Shown one piece after another: positions 45,766 to 57,000 of a stretch of 64,000 bases of DNA. A program made the translations under genes and the position numbers. The DNA lies in the NCBI GenBank assembly GCA_949128115.1, contig OX421966.1, positions 68,631,416 to 68,695,415 of the forward strand, given 5' to 3'. How positions within the stretch are numbered: position 1 is the first letter of the stretch; each line of letters begins with the position of its first letter. The notes below the pieces were generated by a model. The model searched no databases, was not told where the DNA came from, and saw nothing but the letters and a program-made list of their open reading frames with translations. This DNA is from Anaspis maculata (lineage: Eukaryota; Arthropoda; Insecta; Coleoptera; Scraptiidae).

Positions 45766-46809
45766 CAGGGTGGTCCGACTTTTATGTCATTAAATTTAAG
45801 GATCGATAGAGAATGAAAAATGAAGGGGACTTTCTCCAGAAAACATATTTGAGAAATGCCTAATAACAGAGATACAGCCCTTCAAAGTTGGAAATAAATA
45901 ATGGTTTTTTTCGCATAACTTTTGAACCGTTCAACCGATTTGATTATAAATAGAACCAAAGATTCACTGAAATTATCCCCTGTCGAACAATCATAACATG
46001 TTCCATAAAAAAGTTTCAGGGGCCTAGACATTAGGGGGTGACCCTACTTTCCTTCCCCTATTTTCCACCACCCTAGTTATTTTTGGAAACTGTTCATAAT
46101 TTTGAATTCTACGTTCAATTTTGAAGAAAAAATCACTGTTGCAAAATTTTGATTAGAGGCTTCGTTTAGGAGATATTTGGGTTTGAAACTTTGGGAAACA
46201 TCCCAAAATCACCACTTTCAAAGGTCTAAAAATTAAAATTCAAAGAAACTCATGATTTCTCAGCTGAAATAGGTTTCCTAGAGTTTCTAAGTTGATAAAC
46301 CACCATTTTTTCCAAAACACGGGAAATTTTCAGGAAAAAAACAATTTGGGTTCTGGAAAGTGGCGATTTCGGGATGTTTTCCAAAGTTTCAAACTCGAAT
46401 ATCTCCTAAACGAAGCCTCTAATCAAAATTTTGCAAGAGTGACTTTTTCTTCTAAATTGGACGTAGAATTCAAAATTATAAACAGTTTCCAAAAATAACA
46501 AGGGGCGTGAAAAATAGGGGGGGAAAAGTAGGGTCACCCCCCAATATCATAGCCCCTGAAACTTTTTTATAGAACATGTTATGATTGTTCGACAGGGGAT
46601 AACTTTAGTAAACCTTTGGTTCTATTTTGAATGAAATCGGTTGAACGGTTCAAAAGTTATGTGGAAAAAACGATTATTTATTTCCAACTTTGAAGGGCTG
46701 TATCTCTGTTATTAGGCATTTCTCAAATATGTTTTCTGAAGAAAGTCCCCTCCATTTTTCATTTTCTATTGATCCTTGAATTTAATGACATAAAACGAGG
46801 ACCACCCTG
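45766..46809. mobile_element. 1.0-kb TA-flanked palindromic element
   Basis: Starts CAGGGTGGTCCGACTTTTAT and ends as the near complement, with TA at 45764-45765 and 46810-46811. Arms pair over about 260 bp. The interior pair (about 46030-46280 with 46300-46560) is shared with the element at 5104-7291. It is non-coding. It inserted into the TATATA-like junction at the 3' end of the RTE-like LINE. Confidence 0.8.
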
Positions 46810-46833
46810 TATATATAAGCTTTCACAGGCCTT

Positions 46834-49374
46834 CTAGGCCCATTGCTTTGTGACGTTTCTCCATTCATTTCTGTTCTTTGCAATTCGCTTCCAGTTTTCA
46901 ATCTTCTTGTCCTTCAAATCTTCTATTACAGCTTCACTCCATTTCTTTCTTGGTCTTCCTCGTTTTCTTACTCCTTCCGGTACCTTCCATACAATTGTCT
47001 TCACCAGTCTGTCGTCGCTCATCCTTTCTAAATGCCCCAACCATTGCATTCGTCTCGATCTAACAAAATCACTCATCAGTGGTTCATCGTATAGCTCACT
47101 CAACTCAGCATTTGTTCTCCTTTCCCATACGCCCTCCTCCGACTTCTTTCCTCCAAACATTCTCCTCAACATTTTTCTTTCCCATGTTTCAAGTCTCAGT
47201 TGTGTCGTTTTGTTCATCACCCAAGTCTCGCAGCCGTAAGTCATCGTTGGTCTCATCACCGTTCTGTATAGTCGGATTTTGGTCTGTCGTGATATATTTT
47301 TTGATGTTATGATTCTGTGAAAACTTCCCGCACATCTGTTGCTCTTCGCCATTCTCAACTCCACCTCAGCCTCCTCTTCACATCTGTTGTTAACCAGCAC
47401 TCCAAGATACGTGACACTCTCGACCTCATCGAAAACCATCCGTTCCTCCCCATCGATTTCGACTTCCAGTACTCCTCTTGTGTTGTCATTTTTCTGTTTG
47501 ATTGTCATGAATTTACTTTTGTTTTTATTAATACTCAATCCCATCCTTCTCGCCGCCATTATAAATTTCTTAACTATTTCTCTCAGTTCTCTCATTCTTC
47601 GGGCTACTAACACCACATCATCCGCGTGTGCTAGGCATTGGTGACTTTTGTTGAAAAGCGTTCCTGTCCTGTTTACCTCACTATCTCTCATTATCTTCTC
47701 TATGACGATGTTAAACATCATCGTAGATAGCGGATCGCCCTGTCGTAACCCTCGTCTCACTTCAAACTCCTCTGATCTTCCGCTGCCTACCTTGATCGCA
47801 CAGGTCGTATTTTTCATGGTCATCTTCACCAACCTGATCAATTTACTTGGTATTCCAAACTCTTCAAGCGCCTCAAACAATTTCTCTCTCTTAACTGTGT
47901 CGTATGCTGCCTTGAAGTCAATGAACAACATGAACGTCGGTATCTCATATTCGTAGGAAGCTGTCATCATTTGCTTAAGCATGAAAATTTGGTCCGTTGT
48001 TGATCTATTTCTTCGGAAACCTCCCTGATACTCTCCCAGTAACGTCTCTGCATGTTTAACAAGTCTTTGTTTTATTAGTGTTGCGAGTATCTTGTAAGTT
48101 ACATCCAGCAAAGCAATTCCTCGGTAATTATTGCATTCTGTTGCATCTCCTTTCTTGTAAATTGGCAAAATATTCGCTCGGTTCCATGACTCAGGCATTG
48201 TTTCTGACTTCCATATTTCTCCGATCAGCTCTTTTATCTTCTCTTTCACAATCTCTCCCCCGTACTTCAAGTTTTCTGCAACAATACCGTTCTCTCCCGG
48301 GCTCTTGTTGTTCTTCATTGAATACACAATACTCTCTATTTCTTCAATGCTCGGTTCATCAAGGTCTTCGCCATAGAACACCTCTTCCCCGGCCCCAGTC
48401 TTCCCTTCTTCTGACTCCTCACTTTCCAGTAATTCCTCAAAATATTGTTTCCATCTTCGCGCTTTCTCCCTTTCTCCGCCTACAAGGTTTCCATCTTTGT
48501 CCCTGATATATGATGCTTCTTGTCGGTAGCCACTTCTTACTTTCTTCACGTCCTTATAGAAATTCCTGATCTCTTTCTTTTTGTACTTTGTTTCCATATC
48601 TTCCATTTCCTTTTCCATGTAATCTCTTTTTCTGGTTCTGCACATCTGTTTTACTTTCCTCCTTTGTTCATTATACATTATTTTGTCCTTTTCTGTCCCT
48701 TTCTGTAGCATCTTTTGTCTAAGCATGCTTTTTTTCTTCATTTCCATTTTACACTCTTCGTTGAACCATTTTGTTCTTCCTTGCGGTTTTTTCTTGTTAA
48801 AATTTTCTTCTGTTGCTACTAACATTGCCCTTTCTAGTTTCTTCCATCTTTCTCCAACTCCTCCTTCATCATTCAGAGCCATATCGTTATAAATTTTGCT
48901 TATCGTGTCCGTGTACACTTGCGCCTTTTCTTCGTTCTTCAGTTCCTCCACATTGTATCTCAAGTCTGTCCTTCTTCCATCCTTTCGTGTTTTTATGTAT
49001 GGGCACTTCAGTCTTCCTCCCACTAAATAGTGATCCGAGTCAACATCTGCACCGCGGTATGTTCTTACATTTGTCATCAATTTTGCATATTTATCTTTGA
49101 TCAGTATGTGATCTATCTGATTGGTTTCATTTCTACCCGGTATCATCCAAGTTCCTTTGTGAATGTCTTTTCTTTTAAAATGAGTGCTCATTATCTTCAT
49201 ATCTCTCTCTATCGCTAGAGATATCAACCTCAATCCATTGTCATTGCTTACTGCATGTTTGCTCTCACCTCCTGTTACCATATCATATACTTCTTCTCTG
49301 CCTACTTTTGCATTAGCATCTCCCATTATCATCAGAACATCCTGTCTTGGTATATCATCTAATAACAATTCCAA
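46834..49374 (-). CDS. RTE-like non-LTR retrotransposon ORF: endonuclease C-terminus plus reverse transcriptase (846 codons)
   Basis: Residues 1-120 form the end of an APE-type endonuclease, with GDANAKVG (residues 18-25), NQIDHILI and the catalytic SDH at 113-115. The RT follows. Landmarks are SPGENGIVAE (about 358), GGFRRNRSTTDQIF (451), LFIDFKAAYD with Asp 486, LRQGDPLS (543) and HADDVV with the catalytic DD at 585-586. The C-terminus has TYGCETWVMN, RRMQWLGHLERM and RKRGRPRKKW, as in RTE/BovB-type elements. The frame is intact to its stop. The annotated Met is internal: the endonuclease continues upstream in another frame. Confidence 0.85.
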   Translation of the reverse strand: MELLLDDIPRQDVLMIMGDANAKVGREEVYDMVTGGESKHAVSNDNGLRLISLAIERDMKIMSTHFKRKDIHKGTWMIPGRNETNQIDHILIKDKYAKLMTNVRTYRGADVDSDHYLVGGRLKCPYIKTRKDGRRTDLRYNVEELKNEEKAQVYTDTISKIYNDMALNDEGGVGERWKKLERAMLVATEENFNKKKPQGRTKWFNEECKMEMKKKSMLRQKMLQKGTEKDKIMYNEQRRKVKQMCRTRKRDYMEKEMEDMETKYKKKEIRNFYKDVKKVRSGYRQEASYIRDKDGNLVGGEREKARRWKQYFEELLESEESEEGKTGAGEEVFYGEDLDEPSIEEIESIVYSMKNNKSPGENGIVAENLKYGGEIVKEKIKELIGEIWKSETMPESWNRANILPIYKKGDATECNNYRGIALLDVTYKILATLIKQRLVKHAETLLGEYQGGFRRNRSTTDQIFMLKQMMTASYEYEIPTFMLFIDFKAAYDTVKREKLFEALEEFGIPSKLIRLVKMTMKNTTCAIKVGSGRSEEFEVRRGLRQGDPLSTMMFNIVIEKIMRDSEVNRTGTLFNKSHQCLAHADDVVLVARRMRELREIVKKFIMAARRMGLSINKNKSKFMTIKQKNDNTRGVLEVEIDGEERMVFDEVESVTYLGVLVNNRCEEEAEVELRMAKSNRCAGSFHRIITSKNISRQTKIRLYRTVMRPTMTYGCETWVMNKTTQLRLETWERKMLRRMFGGKKSEEGVWERRTNAELSELYDEPLMSDFVRSRRMQWLGHLERMSDDRLVKTIVWKVPEGVRKRGRPRKKWSEAVIEDLKDKKIENWKRIAKNRNEWRNVTKQWA

Positions 49375-49600
49375 TTCTTCGTAATATTTATCTTTAGTAT
49401 CTTCATCTTTTTCTTCTGTGGGTGCATGTAAATATATTAATCACTGAAATTGTTTTACATTTTCCTTCAATTCGTATACTACACAAACGATCCGATCGTG
49501 CCTGGAAGTCTTTAACTGTACCTTGTATGCTATTCTTTATCATGAAACCAACTCCAAATCTTCTGTTGTCACTCCCGCTTCTAAAAAATGTGTAATCCTT
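49375..49600 (-). pseudogene. N-terminal endonuclease part of the RTE-like LINE, one frameshift away
   Basis: The minus-strand frame encodes YTFFRSGSDNRRFGVGFMIK, DFQARSDRLCSIRIEG and ISVINI, the middle of an APE endonuclease. Near 49435 one base too many separates it from the frame that continues as HAPTEEKDEDTKDK into the 846-codon ORF. Upstream of about 49600 the sequence becomes the GGAA array, so the first part of the endonuclease is missing by 5' truncation. Confidence 0.75.
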
Positions 49601-50395
49601 GAGGAATTTATTCAAGGGAAATTCTTTCCGAGCAAATCTCATTCCGGTGGAAATCATTCTTGTGAGAATCCTTCCAGAGAAAATCATTTCTGAGGGAAGT
49701 TCATCCCGATGAAATCAATTCTGGAGAAATTCCTTCCAGGATAAAATTATTTCTGAGGGAAGTTCATTTCGGTGGAATCACTTCCAGGGAAATTCCTTCC
49801 AGGGGAAATTACTTCCAGGAAATTGATTCCGGGGACCTTATGAGCCCCATCGTGGTTTTTTGTAGCTTCCAGAATTCCAGTAAGCCCCCTCTTGTCTCCT
49901 TTTGTTATATCAAGCCCCCTGCCCCCTTAAGTCACCAATATCGTTCGAAGCCTTACTGAGCCACCTTGATTTTTCCGTGGCTTTCGAACCTCTGTTGTAG
50001 ACCCATTTGTGCCCTCATATGTCATTTGGAGCCCTGATGAGCTCACGTTTTTTCGTAACTTTCAGAGCTCCAGTAAGCACTCTTTTGCCTTCTTTTATTC
50101 AGTGCTTTATTGGTCCTCACGTGGTTTTTCCAATTTTTCCATGACTTTCGGAGCTCAATGGGGTTCGGTGAATTTATTTTAAGGGAAATTCAATCAGACG
50201 GAATCTATCCAAGGAAAATTCTTTCCGAGGGAATTTCATTCAAGTGGAAATCATTCTAGAGAAAATCCTTCCAGAGAAAATCATTTCTGAGGGAAGTTCA
50301 TTCCGGTGGACTCATTTCTGGGGAAATTCCTTCCAGGGGAAATTACTTCCGGGAAATTAATTCCAGGGTAACTTCGTTTCGGGTAAATTCGTTGC

Positions 50396-52899
50396 TGGAT
50401 TCTGTAGTTCCAGTTCCAATTCTAGTTCCAATTGCAGTAAATGTAGCTCAGATATTTTCAAGAATGTTACTACTCCACGATACTTGGAAATATCGCTGTA
50501 CGATCCGCAGAGATCTATTCAGTTCTTGAAACCTTGGAGATGTCGCTCTAGGATCCCGGCGTCGTCCAGCAAGAGCAATGATGCCCTTCGCGGAACTCCC
50601 CGCTGTCCTGCCCCCGCTATTCTCGGAGATAACGGTGTACAAAACTAGAAGGTCTAGGGCTCTTGAAAATATCACCTAGATGTCGTTAAAAGACATGGAA
50701 CGAAATTTTGCAAGTGTCGTTATCAGGAATGGATAAAATATGAATGATCTGCGGAGATGATGCCAATCCAACCCCGAAAATATCGTCTGCTCGCTCCACA
50801 ATTTCCGGAGATTCTGCTCTGTGATCTCTGGAGAATGTAAGGTGATTGAGTAATCACTATGACCTCCGTCTCTACGTTCGTTGAAGCTATCGTCCAACAA
50901 TTTGCAGGTTTACTGTTTCACGATCTCCGGACACATTTCCCCATGAATTCAGTCGTTCCAAACTATTCGGGAGTATCGCTGTACGATCCTTGGATATGAT
51001 TACGGGCCTTGAATTATGTCTCTCAATGCAGGATACATGAAAATTTTATAGTCTTCACTGATGTCACGATGTTAAGTAGAATAGCAATGTGCTATGATAT
51101 AGACTTCGCTCCCACATGATGAAAAATCTATGTAAATTGTCTTGTGTTGTGAAAAAAAGACCATTTATTATTATTGTTATTATTCCATCCATAGACGTCG
51201 TAAAATCATCGTCGACACTAGATACCTTTGAGAGTATATCACCCTGTATCTGTTGATCAACACCTCTGCGGGCGCGGTCTTATTATCGAGCTCAAGGAGA
51301 TGCTTCAAGCTTGTCCTTGTGTCAACGGTCCTGAAAAACGTAACGTACCCAATTTTGGTCGCCAGTATACTTACGACACCCTCTATCAATTCAAGTGCAA
51401 AAATACTGGTTTTTGCACTCCATCAGAATTATGCAAATCGAGATGCAAATGGGTATCGCGCACATCACGCACTCGAACCCCCAAACACATCAAGCAATAA
51501 TATTCAATTAGAGGCTCCCCCTAGAGCCCCAGCACATCGACCAACAGGAGAGAGACAATTAAGCTTTGATTATCTCGACCGCATATCCTTAATTGCCTCC
51601 CCCTCCTCCCACTCCCACGCGCGCCTTACCCACTTCACCCCTATATGGATGCGGTCGCCGGGTTAATTTCAACGAAAATGACGTCAACGTACCGCAAAGA
51701 CAGTAAAAATGAGAAAGAGAGTGTGGATATTGACTTCTGACCCAGATATATGGCCTCTAAGCACTGGCGGCAAACGTACCATTTTTTTCCCCTTACGTGT
51801 AATAATCGCCGTACGACGCGCGGTATAATCTGTTATGTAAATCGAGCAGGTGATTAAAAATCACGACACTATAACATCAGAAATATGATGCACGGTATAT
51901 AGAGAGGGCTTATCGTGCGATAATCTACCCCTTGATGGGGGCGCGAGGGCACCGCAGCAGTGGACAGTGGTGGACGATGTGGTGGCGATAACTGCCTCGT
52001 GATAGCGGACACGGAAGAATGACTTTGACATTTGTGTGGTGGTGCTTCATAATACCACTGGCTGTGAGAATTATGACGTGTGTGTCAGATATCCGTCAGG
52101 GTGAGTAGGTGGGTGTACGAACTCGAGGTCTTTTGCATTTTATCTTTCAGAATACATACACGTAGACACGAGCACACAGAGAAGTGATTCGGCAGTGGTG
52201 CTCATTAAAATCGTGGAGTCATTGTTTTGATTGTAGGAGAGTAGGCCTGGCAGCGTGGTCTAATTGCTGCGTGCAAGCATTTTATGATTGCAATAAAAAT
52301 TTCGAGGAATCTTAATTGTGATGAAGAATATCTCAGGCATTAGGTGGGTACCTGTTAATTTTTAATAGGAGCATATCAGTTCTCCATAGGTACAACAAAA
52401 AAATCTGTAGACTATAATCGCTTGGCATAATCATGTTTTTCTCAACAAGACAGCCTTGTTGATTTGATAGTGAACATTACTCGTAACAAGCCAGTAGCTT
52501 ATGGAACGCTCCAGTTTGTCTTATAATCTTTGTTTCACTTCCTCTGGATGCAACAAATTTAAATTCATGAATTTTGTAGTCTCGTTCGTTGAGTTGTATA
52601 GGGATGGACTGGCGAAAAAAAGATCCTGTGAGAGTTTGGCTTGAAAAGAATATCGTCATGTGAAAATACACGGAACGATGAATGTGTGTTTAAGCCTCCT
52701 CTTCCAGGACTATGATGAGGTGAAGTGAGGAAGCGGGCTAAGAGTATGTGCGTAATAATGTCATCGGATGGCGTTGGTGTATAAGAGCTAGACTAGTACC
52801 GGCAGTTCAACCCGCTGACAGACAGACGTCGCTACTTGTGCTCGACATTGGTACTTGGGTATTACCCACCAATGTTTCTGAACATATTTTCTGATGCAT
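50396..52899. other. Unassigned sequence; possible unique host DNA
   Basis: No family recognised. A TTATTATTATTGTTATTATTCC run at about 51167-51188, next to a 69-codon minus-strand frame, could be a LINE 3' tail. A CT- and GC-rich stretch at 51595-51660 stands out. Near 52780 TATAAGAG is followed about 24 bases later by GGCAGTTC and then AGACGTC, which resembles insect TATA/Inr/downstream elements, but no gene follows before the satellite. Confidence 0.35.
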
Positions 52900-53760
52900 C
52901 CTAAGCACTCATTGAAATGTGAACATAGAGGTCCGTAGGAGATAAACACACGGAAATATCATCACCGCTTGCAGCCCCTCCTGATTGTGTTTTCTGATGA
53001 ACCCTAATCGATTTTGATTCCGGAACATTCCACAGAACGCATTCAAGTTGTCTGTTGTGCTTTTCAGCATGAAAAATGTTTTTCATCAAAAAAATAAAAT
53101 CGTTTCTGACCGAAAAAGCGTTTTAGGCGGCGTAAACCTCCACAAAACATTTTTCTTCGATCTGACTCTAATTTTACCTTTCAAAAAATGAATTTTTGAG
53201 ATTTCATCTCTGGGTGATTAGAATACGTTTCCAGGTGTCGGTTTGACCCGCTGAAGCCAAATTCAACGACAATTTTTTTATGTCCCCTACACCCCCTCCA
53301 AAACACCCGCAAAAAAATTTAAAAACCATTATTAGTCGTTCCACGAATCTTCAAAAGAGCTTGCAGCGCATGGAGCAATTCCTCCTTCTTCCTTCCTCCC
53401 ATTCGAAATTTTTTGAACTTGGATGGATACGTTCCAACATTGTCTGGTACACCGAAACACCCATTAAAATGTCGACATAAGAGGCCATGAGGGATAAACA
53501 CACTGAAATATTATCACCGCTTGCAGCCCCTGATGATTGTGTTTTTCAATGAACCCTATTCGGTTTTGATTTCCAAACACGCATAAAAACCCATTCAAGC
53601 CATCTGTTGTGTTTTTGTGCATGGGAAGTGTTTTTCATAAAAAAAATTAGTTTTTCTCGACCGAAAAAGCGCTTTGGCAAGCATAAACCTTCACAAGACA
53701 TTTATCTCCAATCTGACTCTAATTTTACTTTTCAAAGAATGAATTTTTCAGTTTTTATCT

Positions 53761-54057
53761 TTAGATGATCAAAGCACGTTTCCAGGTGTTGGTTTGAGCT
53801 GCTGAAGCCAATATCAACGACAATTTTTTCATGTCTCCTCGACCTCCCTCCAAAAGACGCGCGAAAAATTTCAAAACCATTTTTTTCTTCGTTCCATAAA
53901 TCTTCAAAAGAGCTTGCAGCGCATGGAGCATTTCCTCCTTCTTCCTTCGTACCATTTGAAATTTTTTGAACTTGGATGATGGATACGTTCCAACATTGTC
54001 CGGTACACCAAAACACCAATCAAAATGTCGACATAAGAGGCCATGAGAGATAAACAC
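53761..54057 (-). other. Satellite-embedded 98-codon open frame (divergent left copy)
   Basis: One of the oldest-looking monomers keeps the same minus-strand frame that is open in most others, starting MFISHGLLCRHFDWCFGVPD and ending in KRALII. Parallel frames occur at 54318-54611, 55419-55715, 55970-56266, 56521-56817, 57623-57919, 58174-58470 and later. The frame is broken at 53319-53501 and shortened at 59362 and 61566 by a one-base run-length change. No known family is recognised. Confidence 0.4.
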
Positions 54058-57000
54058 ACGGATATATAATCACCGCTTGCAGCCCCTAATGATTGTGTTT
54101 CTCAATTAATCCTATTCGATTTTGATTTCCAAACACGCCTAAGAACGCATTTAAGCCGTCTGTTGTGGTTTTCTGCATGGAAAATGTTTTTCATAAAAAA
54201 CATTTTGTTTTTCTCGACCGAAAAAGCGCTTTGGCCGGCATAAACCTATACAAGACATTTTTCTTGAATCTGACTCTGATTTAACTTTCCAAAAAATGAA
54301 TTTTCAAGTTTTCATCTCTAGATGATTAGAATACGTTTCCAGGTGTCGGTTTGACCCGCTGAAGCCAAATTCAACGACGATTTTTTCATGTCCCCTCTAC
54401 CTCCCTCCAAAAGACGCGCGAAAAATTTCAAAACCTTTTTTTTTTTCGTTCCATAAATTTTCAAAAGAGCTTGCAGCGCATGGAGCAATTCCTGCTTCTT
54501 CCTTCCCACCATTTGAAATTTTTTGAACTTGGATGGATACTTTCCAACATTGTCCGGTACACCGAAACACCCATCAAAATGTCGACATAAGAGGCCATGA
54601 GAGATAAACACACGGATAACTTATGACCGCTTGCAGCCCCTAATGATTGTGTTTTTCAATTAATCCTATTTGATTTTGATTTCCGAACACGCCTAATAAC
54701 GCATTTAAGCCGTCTGTTGTGGTTTTCTGCATACAAAGTGTTTTTCATAAAAAACATTTTGTTTTTCTCGACCGAAAAAGCGCTTTGGCCGGCATAAACC
54801 TTTACAAGACATTTTTCTTGAATATAACACTGATTTAACTTTCTAAAAAATGAATTTTCAAGTTTTCATCTCTGGATGATTAGAATACGTTTCCAAGTGT
54901 CGGTTTGACCCGCTGAAGCCAAATTCAACGACGATTTTTTCATGTCCCCTCTACCTCCCTCCAAAAGACGCGCGAAAAATTTCAAAACCATTTTTTTTTG
55001 TTCCTTAAATCTTCAAAAGAGCTTGCAGCGCATGGAGCAATTCCTCCTTCTTCCTTCCTACCATTTGAAATTTTTTTTTACTTGGATGGATACGTTCCAA
55101 CATTGTCTGGTACACCGAAACACCCATCAAAATGTCGACATAAAAGGCCATGAGAGATAAACACACGGATATATTATCACCGCTTGCAGCTCCTAATGAT
55201 TGTGTTTCTCAATTAATCCTATTCGATTTTGATTTCCGAACACGCCTAATAACGCATTTAAGCCGTCTGTTGTGGTTCTCCACATGGAAAGTGTTTTTCA
55301 TCAAAAAAATTGAATTTTTCTCAACCTAAAAAGCGCTTTGGCCGGCGTAAGCCTTTACAAGACTTTTTTTTTTCATCTGACTCTAATTTTATATTTCAAA
55401 ATATGAATTTTCCAGTTTTCATTTCCAGATGATAAGAATACGTTTCCAGGTGTCAGATTGACCCGCTGAAGCCAAATTCAACTGCCATTTTTTCATGTCC
55501 CCCACCTTATTACAGAACACCTTCAAAAAAATTTGAAAACCATTTTTTTTCGTTCCATAAATTTTCAAAACAACTTGCAGCGCATGGAGCAATTCCCATT
55601 TTGTCCTTCCTCCCATTTGAACTTTTTTGAACTTGGATGGATACGTTCCAATATTGTCCGGTACACCGAACCACCCATAAATACGTCGACATAAAAGGCC
55701 ATGAGAGATTAACACACGAAAATATTATCACCGCTTGCGGCCCCTAATGATTGTGTTTTTCAACTAATCCTGATCGATTTTGATTTTCAAACACAAAAAA
55801 GAACGTATCAAAGTCGTCCGTTGTGGTTCTCCGCATGGAAAGTGTTTTTCATCAAAAAAATTGAATTTTTCTCAACCGAAAAAGCGCTTTGACCGGCGTA
55901 ATCCTTTACAAGACATTTTTCTTTCATCTGACTCTAATTTTATTTTTCAAAATATGAATTTCCCAGTTCTCATTTCCAGATGATTAGAATACGTTTCCAG
56001 GTGTCAGATTGACCCGCTGAAGCCAAATTCAACTGCGATTTTTTCATGTCCCCCACCTTATTCCAGAACACCTTCAACAAAATTTGAAAACCATTTTTTT
56101 TCGTTCCATAAATCTTCAAAAGAACTTGCAGCGTATGGAGCAATTCCCATTTTGTCCTTCCTCCCATTTGAACTTTTTTGAACTTGGATGGATACGTTCC
56201 AATATTGTCCGGTACACCGAACCACCCATAAATACGTCGACATAAAAGGCCATGAGAGATAAACACACGAAAATATTATCACCGCTTGCGGCCCCTAATG
56301 ATTGTGTTTTTCAACTAATCCTGATCGATTTTGATTTTCAAACACAAAAAAGAACGTATCAAAGTCGTCCGTTGTGTTTCTCCGCATGGAAAGTGTTTTT
56401 CATTAAAAAAATTGAATTTTTCTCAACCGAAAAAGCGCTTTGACCGGCGTAAGCCTTTACAAGACATTTTTCTTTCATCTGACTCTAATTTTATTTTTCA
56501 AAATATGAATTTTCCAGTTTTCATTTCCAGATGATAAGAATACGTTTCCAAATGTCAGATTGACCCGCTGAAGCCAAATTCAACTGCCATTTTTTCATGT
56601 CCCCCACCTTATTCCAGAACACCTTCAAAAAAATTTGAAAACCATTTTTTTTCGTTCCATGAATTTTCAAAACAACTTGCAGCGCATGGAGCAATTCCCA
56701 TTTTGTCCTTCCTTCCATTTGAACTTTTTTGAACTTGGATGGATACGTTCCAATATTGTCCGGTACACCGAACCACCCATAAATACGTCGACATAAAAGG
56801 CCATGAGAGATAAACACACGAAAATATTATCACCCATTGCGGCCCCTAATGATTGTGTTTTTCAATTAATCCTGAACAATTTTGATTTTCAAACACAAAA
56901 AAGAACGTATTAAAGTCGTCCGTTGTGGTTTTCCGCATGCAAAGTGTTTATCATCAAAAAAATTGAATTTTTCTCAACCGAAAAAGCGTTTTGGCCGGCG

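Larger units (their letters stand above)
44157..50395. mobile_element. Second GAGCCC element, with inverted GGAA-rich arrays, interrupted by a LINE and a palindrome
   Basis: The left array (about 44157-44462) repeats AATTTCCCTCGGAAG-type units. Arrays at about 49596-49835 and 50165-50395 carry the inverted units (CTTCCAGGGGAAATTACTTCC). GAGCCC tandem sequence fills 44530-45735 and 49835-50160. At 44514 the phrase GTGACCGGATAATTCATCGCC corresponds to the left end of the element at 29601, here with one array unit. The LINE at 46816-49600 and the palindrome at 45766-46809 are later insertions. Confidence 0.6.

Noticed and set aside
46843..49384. Several plus-strand ORFs of 60-142 codons
   Set aside because: They are antisense shadows of the RTE-like LINE ORF, with Ser/Leu/Phe-rich translations and no family signature.
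51228..51666. Cysteine-containing plus-strand ORFs near 51.2-51.7 kb as a secreted peptide gene
   Set aside because: No signal peptide, and competing ORFs occur on the other strand. The TTATTATT run nearby suggests a LINE 3' end instead.
54942..55160. Plus-strand ORFs of 60-72 codons within the satellite as separate genes
   Set aside because: They recur with the 551-bp period as part of the monomer, and nothing indicates independent genes.
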